Of a stretch of DNA of 40,100 bases, positions 29,420-37,456 are shown in pieces. Source of the stretch: Oscillospiraceae bacterium (GTDB taxonomy: Bacteria; Bacillota; Clostridia; Oscillospirales; Ruminococcaceae); NCBI GenBank assembly GCA_017468365.1, contig JAFUIS010000016.1, positions 1 to 40,100 of the forward strand, given 5' to 3'. The first letter of the stretch is position 1; the number at the start of each line of letters is the position of its first letter. A model generated the notes under the pieces. The model saw only the letters and a list, made by a program, of their open reading frames with translations, ran no database searches and was not told the DNA's origin. The translations under genes were made by a program, and so were the position numbers.

Positions 29420-30511
29420 ATGAAATCAAATATCAGTGAAAATATAAAATTTTACCGCAAGGAAAAGAATTTTACTCAGGAACAGCTTGCGGAAGCAATG
29501 GGTGTTTCGGTCGGTGCGGTTTCAAAATGGGAAAGCGGTGCTTCCGCACCGGAACTTTCACTCATTCTTGAGCTTGCGGATTTTTTTGAAATTTCTGTTG
29601 ATGCACTGCTTGGCTATAAAGTCAGGGATAATTCCGTAAAAGAAACTGTGGAAAGAATAGATTCTCTTCAGAATGAAAAAAAGTATGACGAAGCTATTGC
29701 GGAAGCGGAAAAAGCTCTGAAAAAATTTCCGAATAATTTTAAAATCGTTTACCAAAGCGCCCAGGCTTATTTTATGAGAGGCGTTGAATGCAGCGATTAT
29801 AATGCCTTTGAAAAAGCACTGGAACTTTATAAACATGCTCTTACAATTTGTGACGGGCCGGACGAAAAAGGAATAGGTCCCGCAAAAATTTATTTGGAAA
29901 TGGCTGAAATATATGACTGCATCGGAAAACCCCATGAAGCTGTTGAACTTTTAAAAAATAATAACGATAACGGAACGTATGACGATCTCATCGGTTATAT
30001 TTATTCTTCCAGTTTTTACAACGACTCAAAAGGAATTGACTATCTTTCCGATTCTCTCGTCACCGTACTTTCAAAACTTTTCCACATTACTTTCGGTCTT
30101 GCAAACTATTACGAAAAATTTTATAAAGATTATAAATCGGCACTCGATATCATGCTTATTTATAAAAACATCAACGATATGTTCCGCATTCCCGAAAAGC
30201 CGTCCTATCTCGATAAAGGCAACGTTATTATCCTTGTCGGCTGCGCGGATTTTGCCGCAAAACTCGGCGACAGAGAAAAGGCAAAGGAATATCTTCTTAA
30301 AGCAAAGAAAACCGCCGAAGTTTTTGACGCAAGCCCCGATTACTCCGCAAAGAACATTAAATTTTATAAAAAAGAAAAGCCCGCGGTTTCCGGTGATAAT
30401 TTCGGTTTAACCGCGCTTGAAGGAATCGAAAACACCGTTGAATCGGGAAAAGAAAACTCTCCTCTTCTTTATGAAATCTGGCAGGAAATAAAAGAAGAAA
30501 ACCTTATTTAA
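29420..30511 (+). CDS. XRE-family regulator with C-terminal TPR-like repeats
   Basis: 363 aa; the ATG at 29420 follows AGGAG, and upstream frame is not conserved. Residues 4-58 are an XRE HTH (IKFYRKEKNFTQEQLAEAMG, then VSVGAVSKWESG). From about 70 the chain is all-helical with tetratricopeptide-type periodicity: A-I-A-E-A-E-K-A-L-K-K-F-P-N, A-F-E-K-A-L-E-L-Y-K-H-A-L, and later A-K-E-Y-L-L-K-A-K-K-T-A. This HTH plus TPR architecture is that of RRNPP-like and related Clostridia regulators. No propeptide gene is visible next to it. It is divergent from the MFS gene, the likely target; possible promoter TTCAAC, 17 nt, TATCAT before it. Confidence 0.85.
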   Translation: MKSNISENIKFYRKEKNFTQEQLAEAMGVSVGAVSKWESGASAPELSLILELADFFEISVDALLGYKVRDNSVKETVERIDSLQNEKKYDEAIAEAEKALKKFPNNFKIVYQSAQAYFMRGVECSDYNAFEKALELYKHALTICDGPDEKGIGPAKIYLEMAEIYDCIGKPHEAVELLKNNNDNGTYDDLIGYIYSSSFYNDSKGIDYLSDSLVTVLSKLFHITFGLANYYEKFYKDYKSALDIMLIYKNINDMFRIPEKPSYLDKGNVIILVGCADFAAKLGDREKAKEYLLKAKKTAEVFDASPDYSAKNIKFYKKEKPAVSGDNFGLTALEGIENTVESGKENSPLLYEIWQEIKEENLI

Positions 30512-30530
30512 AAACCAATATAACGCGAAA

Positions 30531-30562
30531 AACAAAAAGCGGTCTTACGGCCGCTTTTTTAT
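30531..30562. terminator. bidirectional Rho-independent terminator
   Basis: AAAAAGCGG, 8-nt loop, CCGCTTTTTT between two convergent genes, with the T-run on the plus strand and an A-run on the other side. Confidence 0.8.
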
Positions 30563-30563
30563 A

Positions 30564-31352
30564 TCATTCATTTTTATAAGCTTCGTTCACGGTTATAAGA
30601 ACTATCTCGTTAAGGTGCTCAATTATAAATCTCTGGGCCGCCTCGCCGTAATAATTCTTGCTGTATTCCCGGTAATATTTGTTTATCTCCCAGAAATTTT
30701 CTATTCCGAGTCCGATGCCCTTATCGGTGGGCATTCTGTTTTCGGTTTTTGTTTTTTCATCAAAGACGATTCTAAGATAACCTTTTTCAAGAAGATATTT
30801 CGTTATCTGTACCGGAAGTATTTTTTCTTTTCCGGCGGCATCGTTTATTCTTTTTGCAAGAAGTTTTACGCCGACCGGGTCTTTCGTCACTTCGATTTTT
30901 TCAAGCTCGGAATCGGTGAAGCCGTGGTTTTTTATCTTTTTTGCCACCGCTCTTTCGGTGTTGATGATGTCCGAAAGTTTCTTTGCGGAAAGAAGTTTTT
31001 CAAGGCTGGTAAAAGCTTTTGCATAAATTCCGCCGCATTCTCTGACTATCGGTTTTTCAAGAGTTTTCCATTCTTCAACGTCAAAGCGGTAATAAACCAT
31101 TTCGCCGTTGTGGGAAGGAAGCGATTCGATGGCGCTTCTTTTCACCGCGGTTATTTTGCTGACCTTTCCGTAATATCTTATGCAGCCGTTTTCATCGCCG
31201 AAAGTTCCTGCCGGAAGATAAAGCGCAACGTATTCCACCGGCATCATATCTTTTGGAACAACTGCTTCGGGAATATGATAAAATTTTTCCTCAAAATTCA
31301 CTTCGAACTGCCTTTTGTTTTTTACTGTTCCTATCAAAACCTGATGTTCCAT
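30564..31352 (-). CDS. hypothetical protein
   Basis: 262 aa from the ATG at 31352, which follows GGGGAAAGG; an in-frame ATG at 31376 has no SD. Soluble. The N-terminal region (about 1-110) contains L-I-G-T-V-K-N, F-Y-H-I-P-E-A-V-V-P, P-V-E-Y-V-A-L-Y-L-P and C-I-R-Y-Y-G-K-V-S-K-I-x-x-V-K-R, blocks I associate with an uncharacterised domain found next to nuclease domains, but here no nuclease motif follows. The C-terminal half is helical with P-V-Q-I-T-K-Y-L-L-E-K-G-Y-L-R and P-T-D-K-G-I-G-L-G-I, resembling a winged-helix or KilA-C-type DNA-binding region. No function assigned. Confidence 0.65.
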   Translation of the reverse strand: MEHQVLIGTVKNKRQFEVNFEEKFYHIPEAVVPKDMMPVEYVALYLPAGTFGDENGCIRYYGKVSKITAVKRSAIESLPSHNGEMVYYRFDVEEWKTLEKPIVRECGGIYAKAFTSLEKLLSAKKLSDIINTERAVAKKIKNHGFTDSELEKIEVTKDPVGVKLLAKRINDAAGKEKILPVQITKYLLEKGYLRIVFDEKTKTENRMPTDKGIGLGIENFWEINKYYREYSKNYYGEAAQRFIIEHLNEIVLITVNEAYKNE

Positions 31353-31462
31353 AGCCTTTCCCCTATCCGCTTTCATTAACGCTAAAATAGCCTATTTTTC
31401 AGGATTAGTCAAGCAAAAAGAAAGTTTTGCGTCGTTTTTATATAAAATTTTAGGTTTTCTTG

Positions 31463-31572
31463 CAAGAATTGGTTCTTGACCACAAAGAAATCAAAAAACA
31501 AACAGTTTTTTGTTGCTAAATTGACAAATTCTCTAAAAAACTATTGAAAAATAAATTAATAAAGGTTAAAAT
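31463..31572 (+). promoter_or_regulatory. xpt upstream region: promoter and two inverted repeats
   Basis: Promoter candidate TTGAAA (31544-31549), 17-nt spacer, TAAAAT (31567-31572), 51 nt before xpt. Upstream lie two inverted repeats: CAAGAA (31463-31468)/TTCTTG (31473-31478), and CAAAAAAC (31492-31499)/GTTTTTTG (31505-31512). A purine riboswitch, common before xpt in Firmicutes, is not seen in the 270 nt here. Confidence 0.5.
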
Positions 31573-31623
31573 CAAGATATATTGAATATTTGCATTATAT
31601 ACCATTGATTGGGGGCTTCTTCT

Positions 31624-32205
31624 ATGAAAGTTCTTGAAGACAGAATCTTAAAAGATGGAGTAGTGCGCGCCGGTAATGTCCTGAAGGTCGATTGTTTCTT
31701 GAATCACCAGATGGACATTTCTCTTTTTCAGGAGATGGCGGCGGAATGGAAGACCCGTTTCGCAGATAAAGGCATCAACAAGATCCTGACCATAGAAGCT
31801 TCCGGAATTGCGATCGCAGCTATCGCTGCCACTGCTTTCGACAACTGTCCTGTTGTTTTTGCAAAAAAGACAGAAAGTCTTAACGTTGACGGCGCTGTCT
31901 ATAATTCCAAAGTTACTTCCTTTACCAAAAAACGTACTTATGACGTGTTCGTAAGCCAGAAATATCTTGATCCCGGCGACCGCGTTCTTATCATCGACGA
32001 CTTCCTTGCAGTGGGAAGCGCACTTAACGGACTTATCGATATCGTAGAACAGTCCGGCGCAACCGTTGCAGGCCTCGGAATTGCCATTGAAAAAGGCTTC
32101 CAGGGCGGCGGCGATAAACTTCGCGAAAAAGGTTATCAGCTTGAATCTCTTGCAATCGTTGATAAACTTGACGCCGAAACCGGAACCATTGCGTTCCGCA
32201 AATAA
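31624..32205 (+). CDS. xpt: xanthine phosphoribosyltransferase
   Basis: 193 aa, the family's usual length. The ATG at 31624 follows GGGGG by 8 nt. It converts xanthine and PRPP to XMP in purine salvage. It shows the type-I phosphoribosyltransferase fold with the PRPP loop [16 protein letters not shown] (121-136), the N-terminal LNHQMD segment (26-31) typical of Xpt, and the I-E-A-S-G-I-A-I-A nucleotide loop (57-65). First gene of a likely purine salvage and uptake locus: the BMP lipoprotein gene begins 73 nt after it. A weak hairpin (TGCAC/GTGCA with T5) lies in that gap and may reduce read-through. Confidence 0.93.
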   Translation: MKVLEDRILKDGVVRAGNVLKVDCFLNHQMDISLFQEMAAEWKTRFADKGINKILTIEASGIAIAAIAATAFDNCPVVFAKKTESLNVDGAVYNSKVTSFTKKRTYDVFVSQKYLDPGDRVLIIDDFLAVGSALNGLIDIVEQSGATVAGLGIAIEKGFQGGGDKLREKGYQLESLAIVDKLDAETGTIAFRK

Positions 32206-32278
32206 ATGATAAATTTGCACGATTCTGTGCATTTTTATAAAAAGCTTCGAGAAAAGCTAAAATTTTAGGAGGAAAAAC

Positions 32279-33475
32279 ATGAAAAAAATCCTTGCTCTGA
32301 TTCTTGCACTTGTTATGGTTCTTTCTTTTGCTGCATGCGGCAACGATGAGCCCGCAAACGAAGGCGGCGAAAACGCAGGAACCGAAGGCGAAACCCTTAC
32401 CGCTGAAAACATCAAAATCGGCTTTGTACACGTAAGCGACCCTTCCGATATGGGATACACTTACAACCACGACCTTGGAACCTGGAAAATGGCTGAAAAC
32501 CTTGGCATTTCCGAAGACCAGATCATCAACAAATACAACATCGGTGAAGACGAAGGCTGCGCAACCGCAATCAACGAACTCATCGAAGCCGGCTGCGACA
32601 TCATCTTCGCAACCTCTTTCGGTCACGGCGACTATATGACCGAAGCTGCAGCAGAACATCCTGAAATCCAGTTCTGCCATGCAACCGGTTCACAGGCTGC
32701 TGATTCCGGCCTTTCCAACTATCACAACTATTTTACCTCCATTTATGAAGCACGTTACATCGCAGGTGTAGCAGCAGGTCTTAAACTCAACGAAATGATC
32801 GCAAACGGCACCATCACCGAAGATGAAGCAGTCATCGGTTACGTTGCAGCATTCTATTTTGAAGAAGTTATCTCCGGCTTCTCTGCATTCTATCTTGGTG
32901 CACGTTCTGTTTGCCCCTCTGCAACCATGATCACTCTTAAAGCTGACTCCTGGTCCGACCCTGTTAAAGAAGGTCAGATCGCACAGTCCCTTATCGACCA
33001 GGGCGCTGTTCTTATCAGCCAGCACTCCGATAACACTTCTCCTGCAACCACTGCAGAAGCAGCAGGCCTCTTCCACTGCGGTTACAACTCCGACATGGCA
33101 GAAGCAGCTCCCAAAGCTTCCATCATCTCCGCTCGTGCAGACTGGTCCATCTATCTCACCTACGCTGTAGAATGCGTCCTCAACGGTGAAGAGATTGTTA
33201 CCGACTGGTGCGGCGGTTATGCTGAAGGCGCAAACTTCACCAGCCCTCTCAACACTGCAGTAGCAGCAGAAGGCACTCAGGAAAAACTTGACGAAGTTGC
33301 AAACGGCATCAAAGACGGTTCCATTCACGTATTCGCAGGTCCCTGGTCCGGTTACTATGTATGGGATCAGACTCCTTATGAGTGCGCTGAAGGCGAATGG
33401 GTTGAAGAATCCGAAACCCGTTCCGCTCCTTACTTCGGCTACATCATCGACGGCATCACCCTTCTTGATGCATAA
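32279..33475 (+). CDS. BMP-family nucleoside-binding lipoprotein
   Basis: 398 aa, with AGGAGG before the ATG. A lipoprotein signal ends in lipobox FAA-C20, then an acidic Asn/Glu/Gly-rich linker to about residue 40. The mature domain is a periplasmic-binding-type BMP fold with I-G-F-V-H-V-S-D-P-S-D-M-G-Y (47-60) and G-x-G-x-Y-T-E-A-A-A-E-H-P-E-I-Q-F region, here S-F-G-H-G-D-Y-M-T-E-A-A (113-124). BMP proteins such as PnrA, and the BmpA of nucleoside ABC systems, bind purine nucleosides. Extracellular, membrane-anchored. Its terminator separates it from the ATPase gene, so the receptor may be made in excess over the transporter. Confidence 0.9.
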   Translation: MKKILALILALVMVLSFAACGNDEPANEGGENAGTEGETLTAENIKIGFVHVSDPSDMGYTYNHDLGTWKMAENLGISEDQIINKYNIGEDEGCATAINELIEAGCDIIFATSFGHGDYMTEAAAEHPEIQFCHATGSQAADSGLSNYHNYFTSIYEARYIAGVAAGLKLNEMIANGTITEDEAVIGYVAAFYFEEVISGFSAFYLGARSVCPSATMITLKADSWSDPVKEGQIAQSLIDQGAVLISQHSDNTSPATTAEAAGLFHCGYNSDMAEAAPKASIISARADWSIYLTYAVECVLNGEEIVTDWCGGYAEGANFTSPLNTAVAAEGTQEKLDEVANGIKDGSIHVFAGPWSGYYVWDQTPYECAEGEWVEESETRSAPYFGYIIDGITLLDA

Positions 33476-33489
33476 TTAAGCCTTTATTA

Positions 33490-33527
33490 AAAAATGGGGC
33501 CGTTAATTCGGCGGCCCCATTTTTTTG
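33490..33527 (+). terminator. Rho-independent terminator after the BMP gene
   Basis: AAAAATGGGGCCG, loop, CGGCCCCATTTTTTT. A partial terminator between the binding protein and its ABC genes is common and lowers their expression relative to it. Confidence 0.92.
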
Positions 33528-33660
33528 TTTTTTTCCGAGGATGAAAAAACGGCGAAATATATCTTTTTTTGCCGCTTTTTGACCGTCGGAAATTTTCTGT
33601 TTTCACGAAGGTCTTTTTCTTTTTGTTTTATTTAATCAGTTTTTGAGAAAGGGTGATTTT

Positions 33661-35199
33661 TTGGAAACTGCTGCAATACAGCTTAAAAATCTCACCAAAA
33701 CATTCGGCAGCGTTGTGGCCAACGACAAGGTAAGCCTTGAAATCCGTCACGGCGAAATTCTTGCGCTTCTTGGCGAAAACGGAAGCGGAAAAACAACGCT
33801 TATGAATATGCTTTCCGGTATCTATTATCCGGACGGCGGCGAGATTTATGTAAACGGAAAAGAAGTCATTATCGACTCTCCCAGCGACGCCTTTGACCTC
33901 GGTATCGGTATGATACATCAGCATTTCAAACTTGTTGACGTTCTTACCGCCGCCGAAAACATGGTTCTCGGCCTTAAAGAAAAAGGCAGACTCAACACCA
34001 AAGTCATCGGCGAAAAAATGCGCACCATTTGTGAACAGTATGGCTTCAACATCGATCCTGATAAAAAGATTTACGACATGTCCGTTTCTGAAAAGCAGAC
34101 TGTTGAAATCGTAAAAATGCTTTACCGCGGCGCCGATATCCTTATCCTTGATGAACCTACCGCCGTACTTACCCCCCAGGAAACCGAAAAACTTTTTGCT
34201 GTTCTTCGCAATATGAGAGCCGACGGCAAAGCGGTTGTTATCATCACCCATAAACTCACCGAAGTTATGGAACTTTCCGACCGTGTTTCCGTTCTCAGAA
34301 AAGGCGTTCACGTCGGCGACCTTATCACCGCAGAAACCAACCCCCAGGAACTTACCAACCTGATGGTCGGACGTGCCGTAACTCTCAACATTGAAAGAAC
34401 CAAATGCGAAAATCCCGTAAAACGCCTCGAAATCCGCAACCTTTCCTGCGTCAACGACGATGGCGTAAGCGTTCTTGATAACATCAACTTCGATGCCTTC
34501 GGCGGTGAAGTTCTCGGTATCGCCGGAATTTCCGGCTGCGGCCAGAAAGAGCTTCTTGAAGGTATTGCAGGCCTCCAGAAAGTTTCCGGAAGCATCATCT
34601 TCTATCCCGTTGACGGTTCCGAACCCCAGAACATCAACGGTAATTCCCCTATGGATATCATCAAGCGCGGAATTTCCCTTTCCTTCGTTCCCGAAGACCG
34701 TCTCGGCATGGGACTTATCGGAAACATGGACCTTGCGGACAACATGATGCTCCGCAGCTATAACAAAGGAAAATCCCCCTTCGCAGACAGAAAGACCCCG
34801 GCTGAACTTGCCGAAAAAGTCGTTGACGAACTTGAAGTCGTAACTCCCGGCATCAACGTTCCCGTACGTAATCTTTCCGGCGGTAACGTACAGAAGATCC
34901 TTGTCGGACGAGAAATAGCTTCCCAGCCCACCGTTCTTATGAGTGCATATGCAGTCCGCGGACTTGATATCAACACTTCCTATACCATTTATAACCTTAT
35001 GAACGAACAGAAAAACCGCGGTGCCGCAGTTATATATGTCGGCGAAGACCTTGACGTTCTTGTTGAGCTTTGCGACAGAATCCTCGTTCTTTGCGGCGGA
35101 AAAGTCAGCGGAATCGTTGACGGCCGCACCACCACCAAAGAAGAAGTCGGTCTTCTTATGACAAGCCTTGGCGGCGCAAAGGAGGCTGAAAAACAATGA
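33661..35199 (+). CDS. nucleoside ABC transporter, fused double ATPase
   Basis: 512 aa from the TTG at 33661, which follows AAAGGGTGA. Two ABC domains in tandem, as in NupO/RbsA-type ATPases. NBD1 is complete: Walker A GENGSGKTT (38-46), signature region D-M-S-V-S-E-K-Q (about 139-146), Walker B with ILILDEPTAVLT (160-171). NBD2 has a degenerate Walker A (G-I-S-G-C-G-Q-K-E-L) and signature LSGGNVQK; its Walker B reads L-M-S-A-Y-A-V-R-G-L-D, without the DE pair and without the Q-P-T normally seen in this subgroup. It powers purine nucleoside import with the two permeases that follow; its stop overlaps the first permease start by 4 nt (ATGA). Confidence 0.93.
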   Translation: METAAIQLKNLTKTFGSVVANDKVSLEIRHGEILALLGENGSGKTTLMNMLSGIYYPDGGEIYVNGKEVIIDSPSDAFDLGIGMIHQHFKLVDVLTAAENMVLGLKEKGRLNTKVIGEKMRTICEQYGFNIDPDKKIYDMSVSEKQTVEIVKMLYRGADILILDEPTAVLTPQETEKLFAVLRNMRADGKAVVIITHKLTEVMELSDRVSVLRKGVHVGDLITAETNPQELTNLMVGRAVTLNIERTKCENPVKRLEIRNLSCVNDDGVSVLDNINFDAFGGEVLGIAGISGCGQKELLEGIAGLQKVSGSIIFYPVDGSEPQNINGNSPMDIIKRGISLSFVPEDRLGMGLIGNMDLADNMMLRSYNKGKSPFADRKTPAELAEKVVDELEVVTPGINVPVRNLSGGNVQKILVGREIASQPTVLMSAYAVRGLDINTSYTIYNLMNEQKNRGAAVIYVGEDLDVLVELCDRILVLCGGKVSGIVDGRTTTKEEVGLLMTSLGGAKEAEKQ

Positions 35200-36293
35200 C
35201 TTATGAAAACGTCAAAAAGGAACCGCTTGTAAGAATTGCAAAGCGTCCCGAACTTTCTAAAGGAAAAGCAACCCTTGTAAGGCTTTCTTCCATTCTCGTT
35301 GCTCTTCTCATCGGCGGACTGCTTATCCTTGTTCTCGGATATAACCCCATTGCGGTCTATGCCGATATCATCAAAGGTTCTCTTCTTACCGGAACCGCTC
35401 TTAAATCTACTGTTAAAATTGCAGTACCGCTTCTCGGTGCGGCGCTTGCAATTGCTCCCGCATTCAAGATGAAATTCTGGAACTGCGGTGCCGAAGGTCA
35501 GATCACTGTCGGCGCTATCGTTTCCACCTATTTTGCTCTTTATCACGTGGATAACCTTCCTTCCCCCGTTCTTTTCATCGTTGCCTTTGCGGCAGCTGCC
35601 GTTGTCGGCGGTCTTTGGGGACTTATTCCCGCGTTCTTTAAAGCAAGATGGGGCACCAACGAGACTCTTTTCACCCTTATGCTCAACTATATCGCCATCG
35701 GTTTTGTAAAATACCTTCGTATCGGACCCTGGATGGATAAAGGCCAAATGTTCCCGAAAGTACCGATGTTCGACAAAGCTGCAAGACTTCCCGAAGTTTT
35801 CGGCGTACATATCGGCTGGATAATCGTTCTTGCTCTTGTAATTTTTATCTATGTTTACATGACCCGCACCAAACACGGTTATGAAATCGCCGTTGTAGGT
35901 GAAAGCGTTTCCACCGCAAGATATTCCGGCATGAACGTTGGCAAGGTTATCATGAGAACCATGTTCCTTTCCGGTGCTATCGCCGGTATCGTAGGCTGGA
36001 TGATGGTTTGCGGAACCAACTACACCCTCAGCGATACCACCGCAAATGGCTATGGCTTCACCGCTATCGTCGTTGCATGGCTTTCCAAACTCAACCCCTT
36101 CACCATGGTCGGAATTTCCGCCTTCCTTGCAATTCTTCAGAAAGGTTCCAACACCATCCAGACCAACTTCGGAATTCCCGCATCTGCATCCGAAGTTCTT
36201 ACCGGACTTATCCTTCTCTGCATGCTCGGAAGCGAATTCTTCATCAACTACCGCTTTGTTTTCCGCAAAAAAACTGTTGGAGGTGACGACTGA
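35196..36293 (+). CDS. nucleoside ABC transporter permease
   Basis: 365 aa, about nine to ten TM helices. BPD_transp_2 family signatures: A-I-A-P-A-F-K-M-K-F-W-N-C-G-A-E-G-Q (about 89-106), F-N-x-G-A-E-G-Q-type loop that meets the ATPase, T-N-E-T-L-F-T-L-M-L-N-Y-I (153-165) and G-M-N-V-G-K-V (about 245-251). It forms one half of the channel through the cytoplasmic membrane for purine nucleosides delivered by the BMP lipoprotein. Overlaps the ATPase gene by 4 nt at its start and the second permease by 1 nt at its end (TGATG), so expression is translationally coupled. Confidence 0.92.
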   Translation: MTYENVKKEPLVRIAKRPELSKGKATLVRLSSILVALLIGGLLILVLGYNPIAVYADIIKGSLLTGTALKSTVKIAVPLLGAALAIAPAFKMKFWNCGAEGQITVGAIVSTYFALYHVDNLPSPVLFIVAFAAAAVVGGLWGLIPAFFKARWGTNETLFTLMLNYIAIGFVKYLRIGPWMDKGQMFPKVPMFDKAARLPEVFGVHIGWIIVLALVIFIYVYMTRTKHGYEIAVVGESVSTARYSGMNVGKVIMRTMFLSGAIAGIVGWMMVCGTNYTLSDTTANGYGFTAIVVAWLSKLNPFTMVGISAFLAILQKGSNTIQTNFGIPASASEVLTGLILLCMLGSEFFINYRFVFRKKTVGGDD

Positions 36294-37276
36294 TGGATAC
36301 TTTTCTTAACTTTGTTGTAGCAGCCGTTCTTGCCGCCACTCCCCTTCTTTTCGGTACCCTCGGCGAGATCCTCACAGAAAAAAGCGGTCACCTCAACCTT
36401 GGTGTTGAAGGTATGATGTTCATGGGCGGTGTTGCCGGACTTGCCGGAACTTATTACTACGAAAAAGCAGTCGGCGAACCCGACAAGCTCGTTGCCGCAG
36501 TTATCGGCGTTGTCTGCGCATTCCTTTGCGCAATGCTCGGCGCACTTATTTATTCCTTCCTCACCATCACCCTTCGTGCAAACCAGAACGTTACCGGTCT
36601 TGCCCTTACCACTTTCGGTACCGGTTTCGGTAACTTCTTCGGCGAGATCATGGGTAACGCAGCGGGCGGTTACGTTTCCGTCGGCACCGTTATCAAAGCC
36701 GTTTTCGACGAAGGTATCCCGGTACTCCAGGATATCCCGATAATCGGAAAACTTCTTTTCAGTTATAACTTCCTCGTTTATCTTGCACTTGCGATTGCTC
36801 TTGTTCTTTCCTATTTCCTCACCAAGACCAGAAAAGGACTTAACCTTCGCGCAGTAGGCGAAAGCCCTGCAACCGCAGACGCAGCGGGTATTCCGGTTTC
36901 CACCTATAAATACCTTGCAACATGCATCGGCGGCGGTATCTGCGGTCTCGGCGGTCTTTATATCGTAATGAACTCCGCCAACGGCACCGGCGGCGTATGG
37001 GTACACAACAGCATCAGCGGTTACGGCTGGCTTGCGGTTGCAATCGTTATCTTCGCAACCTGGAGCCCCCTTAAATCCCTCATCTGTTCCCTTGTAATCG
37101 GCGCACTTTCCGTTTTGCCCTATTACTACCCCATCACCTTTATCCCTTCCGCAATTTATGAGATTTTCCCGTATCTTGCAACTGTTGCCGTTCTTATCAT
37201 GATCATCTTCCGCAAGAAGAAAAACAATCTTCCTCCCGCAAGCCTCGGCCTTGCATATTTCCGCGAGGAAAGATAA
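36293..37276 (+). CDS. nucleoside ABC transporter permease, second subunit
   Basis: 327 aa, about eight to nine TM helices, BPD_transp_2 family. Signatures are T-P-L-L-F-G-T-L-G-E-I-L-T-E-K-S-G-H-L-N-L-G (about 16-37), V-E-G-M-M-F-M-G, and R-A-V-G-E-S-P-A-T-A-D-A-A-G-I-P-V (about 186-202). It pairs with the permease encoded before it, starting at the overlapping TGATG. It ends the BMP/ABC locus and a strong terminator follows. Together with xpt upstream, the genes would let the cell import and salvage purine nucleosides and bases; that role for the locus is from family knowledge plus gene order. Confidence 0.93.
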   Translation: MDTFLNFVVAAVLAATPLLFGTLGEILTEKSGHLNLGVEGMMFMGGVAGLAGTYYYEKAVGEPDKLVAAVIGVVCAFLCAMLGALIYSFLTITLRANQNVTGLALTTFGTGFGNFFGEIMGNAAGGYVSVGTVIKAVFDEGIPVLQDIPIIGKLLFSYNFLVYLALAIALVLSYFLTKTRKGLNLRAVGESPATADAAGIPVSTYKYLATCIGGGICGLGGLYIVMNSANGTGGVWVHNSISGYGWLAVAIVIFATWSPLKSLICSLVIGALSVLPYYYPITFIPSAIYEIFPYLATVAVLIMIIFRKKKNNLPPASLGLAYFREER

Positions 37277-37286
37277 AAACCGATTT

Positions 37287-37318
37287 AAAAGCCCGTCCGA
37301 AAGGACGGGCTTTTTTTA
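37287..37318 (+). terminator. Rho-independent terminator of the ABC operon
   Basis: AAAAGCCCGTCC, GAAA loop, GGACGGGCTTTTTTT. Confidence 0.93.
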
Positions 37319-37389
37319 ATGAAAAAAGGCTTTTTTCGGCTAAAAAACAGTAAAATTGAACCAAAAATGATAACAAACTGTAAACTTGC

Positions 37390-37418
37390 TTGAAATGCAA
37401 GCGATTTTAATGTATAAT
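37390..37418 (+). promoter_or_regulatory. sigma-A promoter of the M23 peptidase gene
   Basis: TTGAAA (37390-37395), a 17-nt spacer and TATAAT (37413-37418), 39 nt before the TTG start. Confidence 0.75.
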
Positions 37419-37456
37419 GTTATCTGTATTTTTATGTAAAGTGAGGTGCATGCTTA

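Noticed and set aside
31353-31623. Guanine/adenine riboswitch before xpt.
   Set aside because: The conserved core motifs of the purine riboswitch are not present in either orientation.
33628-35196. Very long antisense open frame opposite the ABC ATPase.
   Set aside because: It mirrors the codon pattern of the real gene, has no SD and encodes a low-complexity F/G/N-rich chain; the same holds for the frames opposite 37670-39127 and 215-1534.
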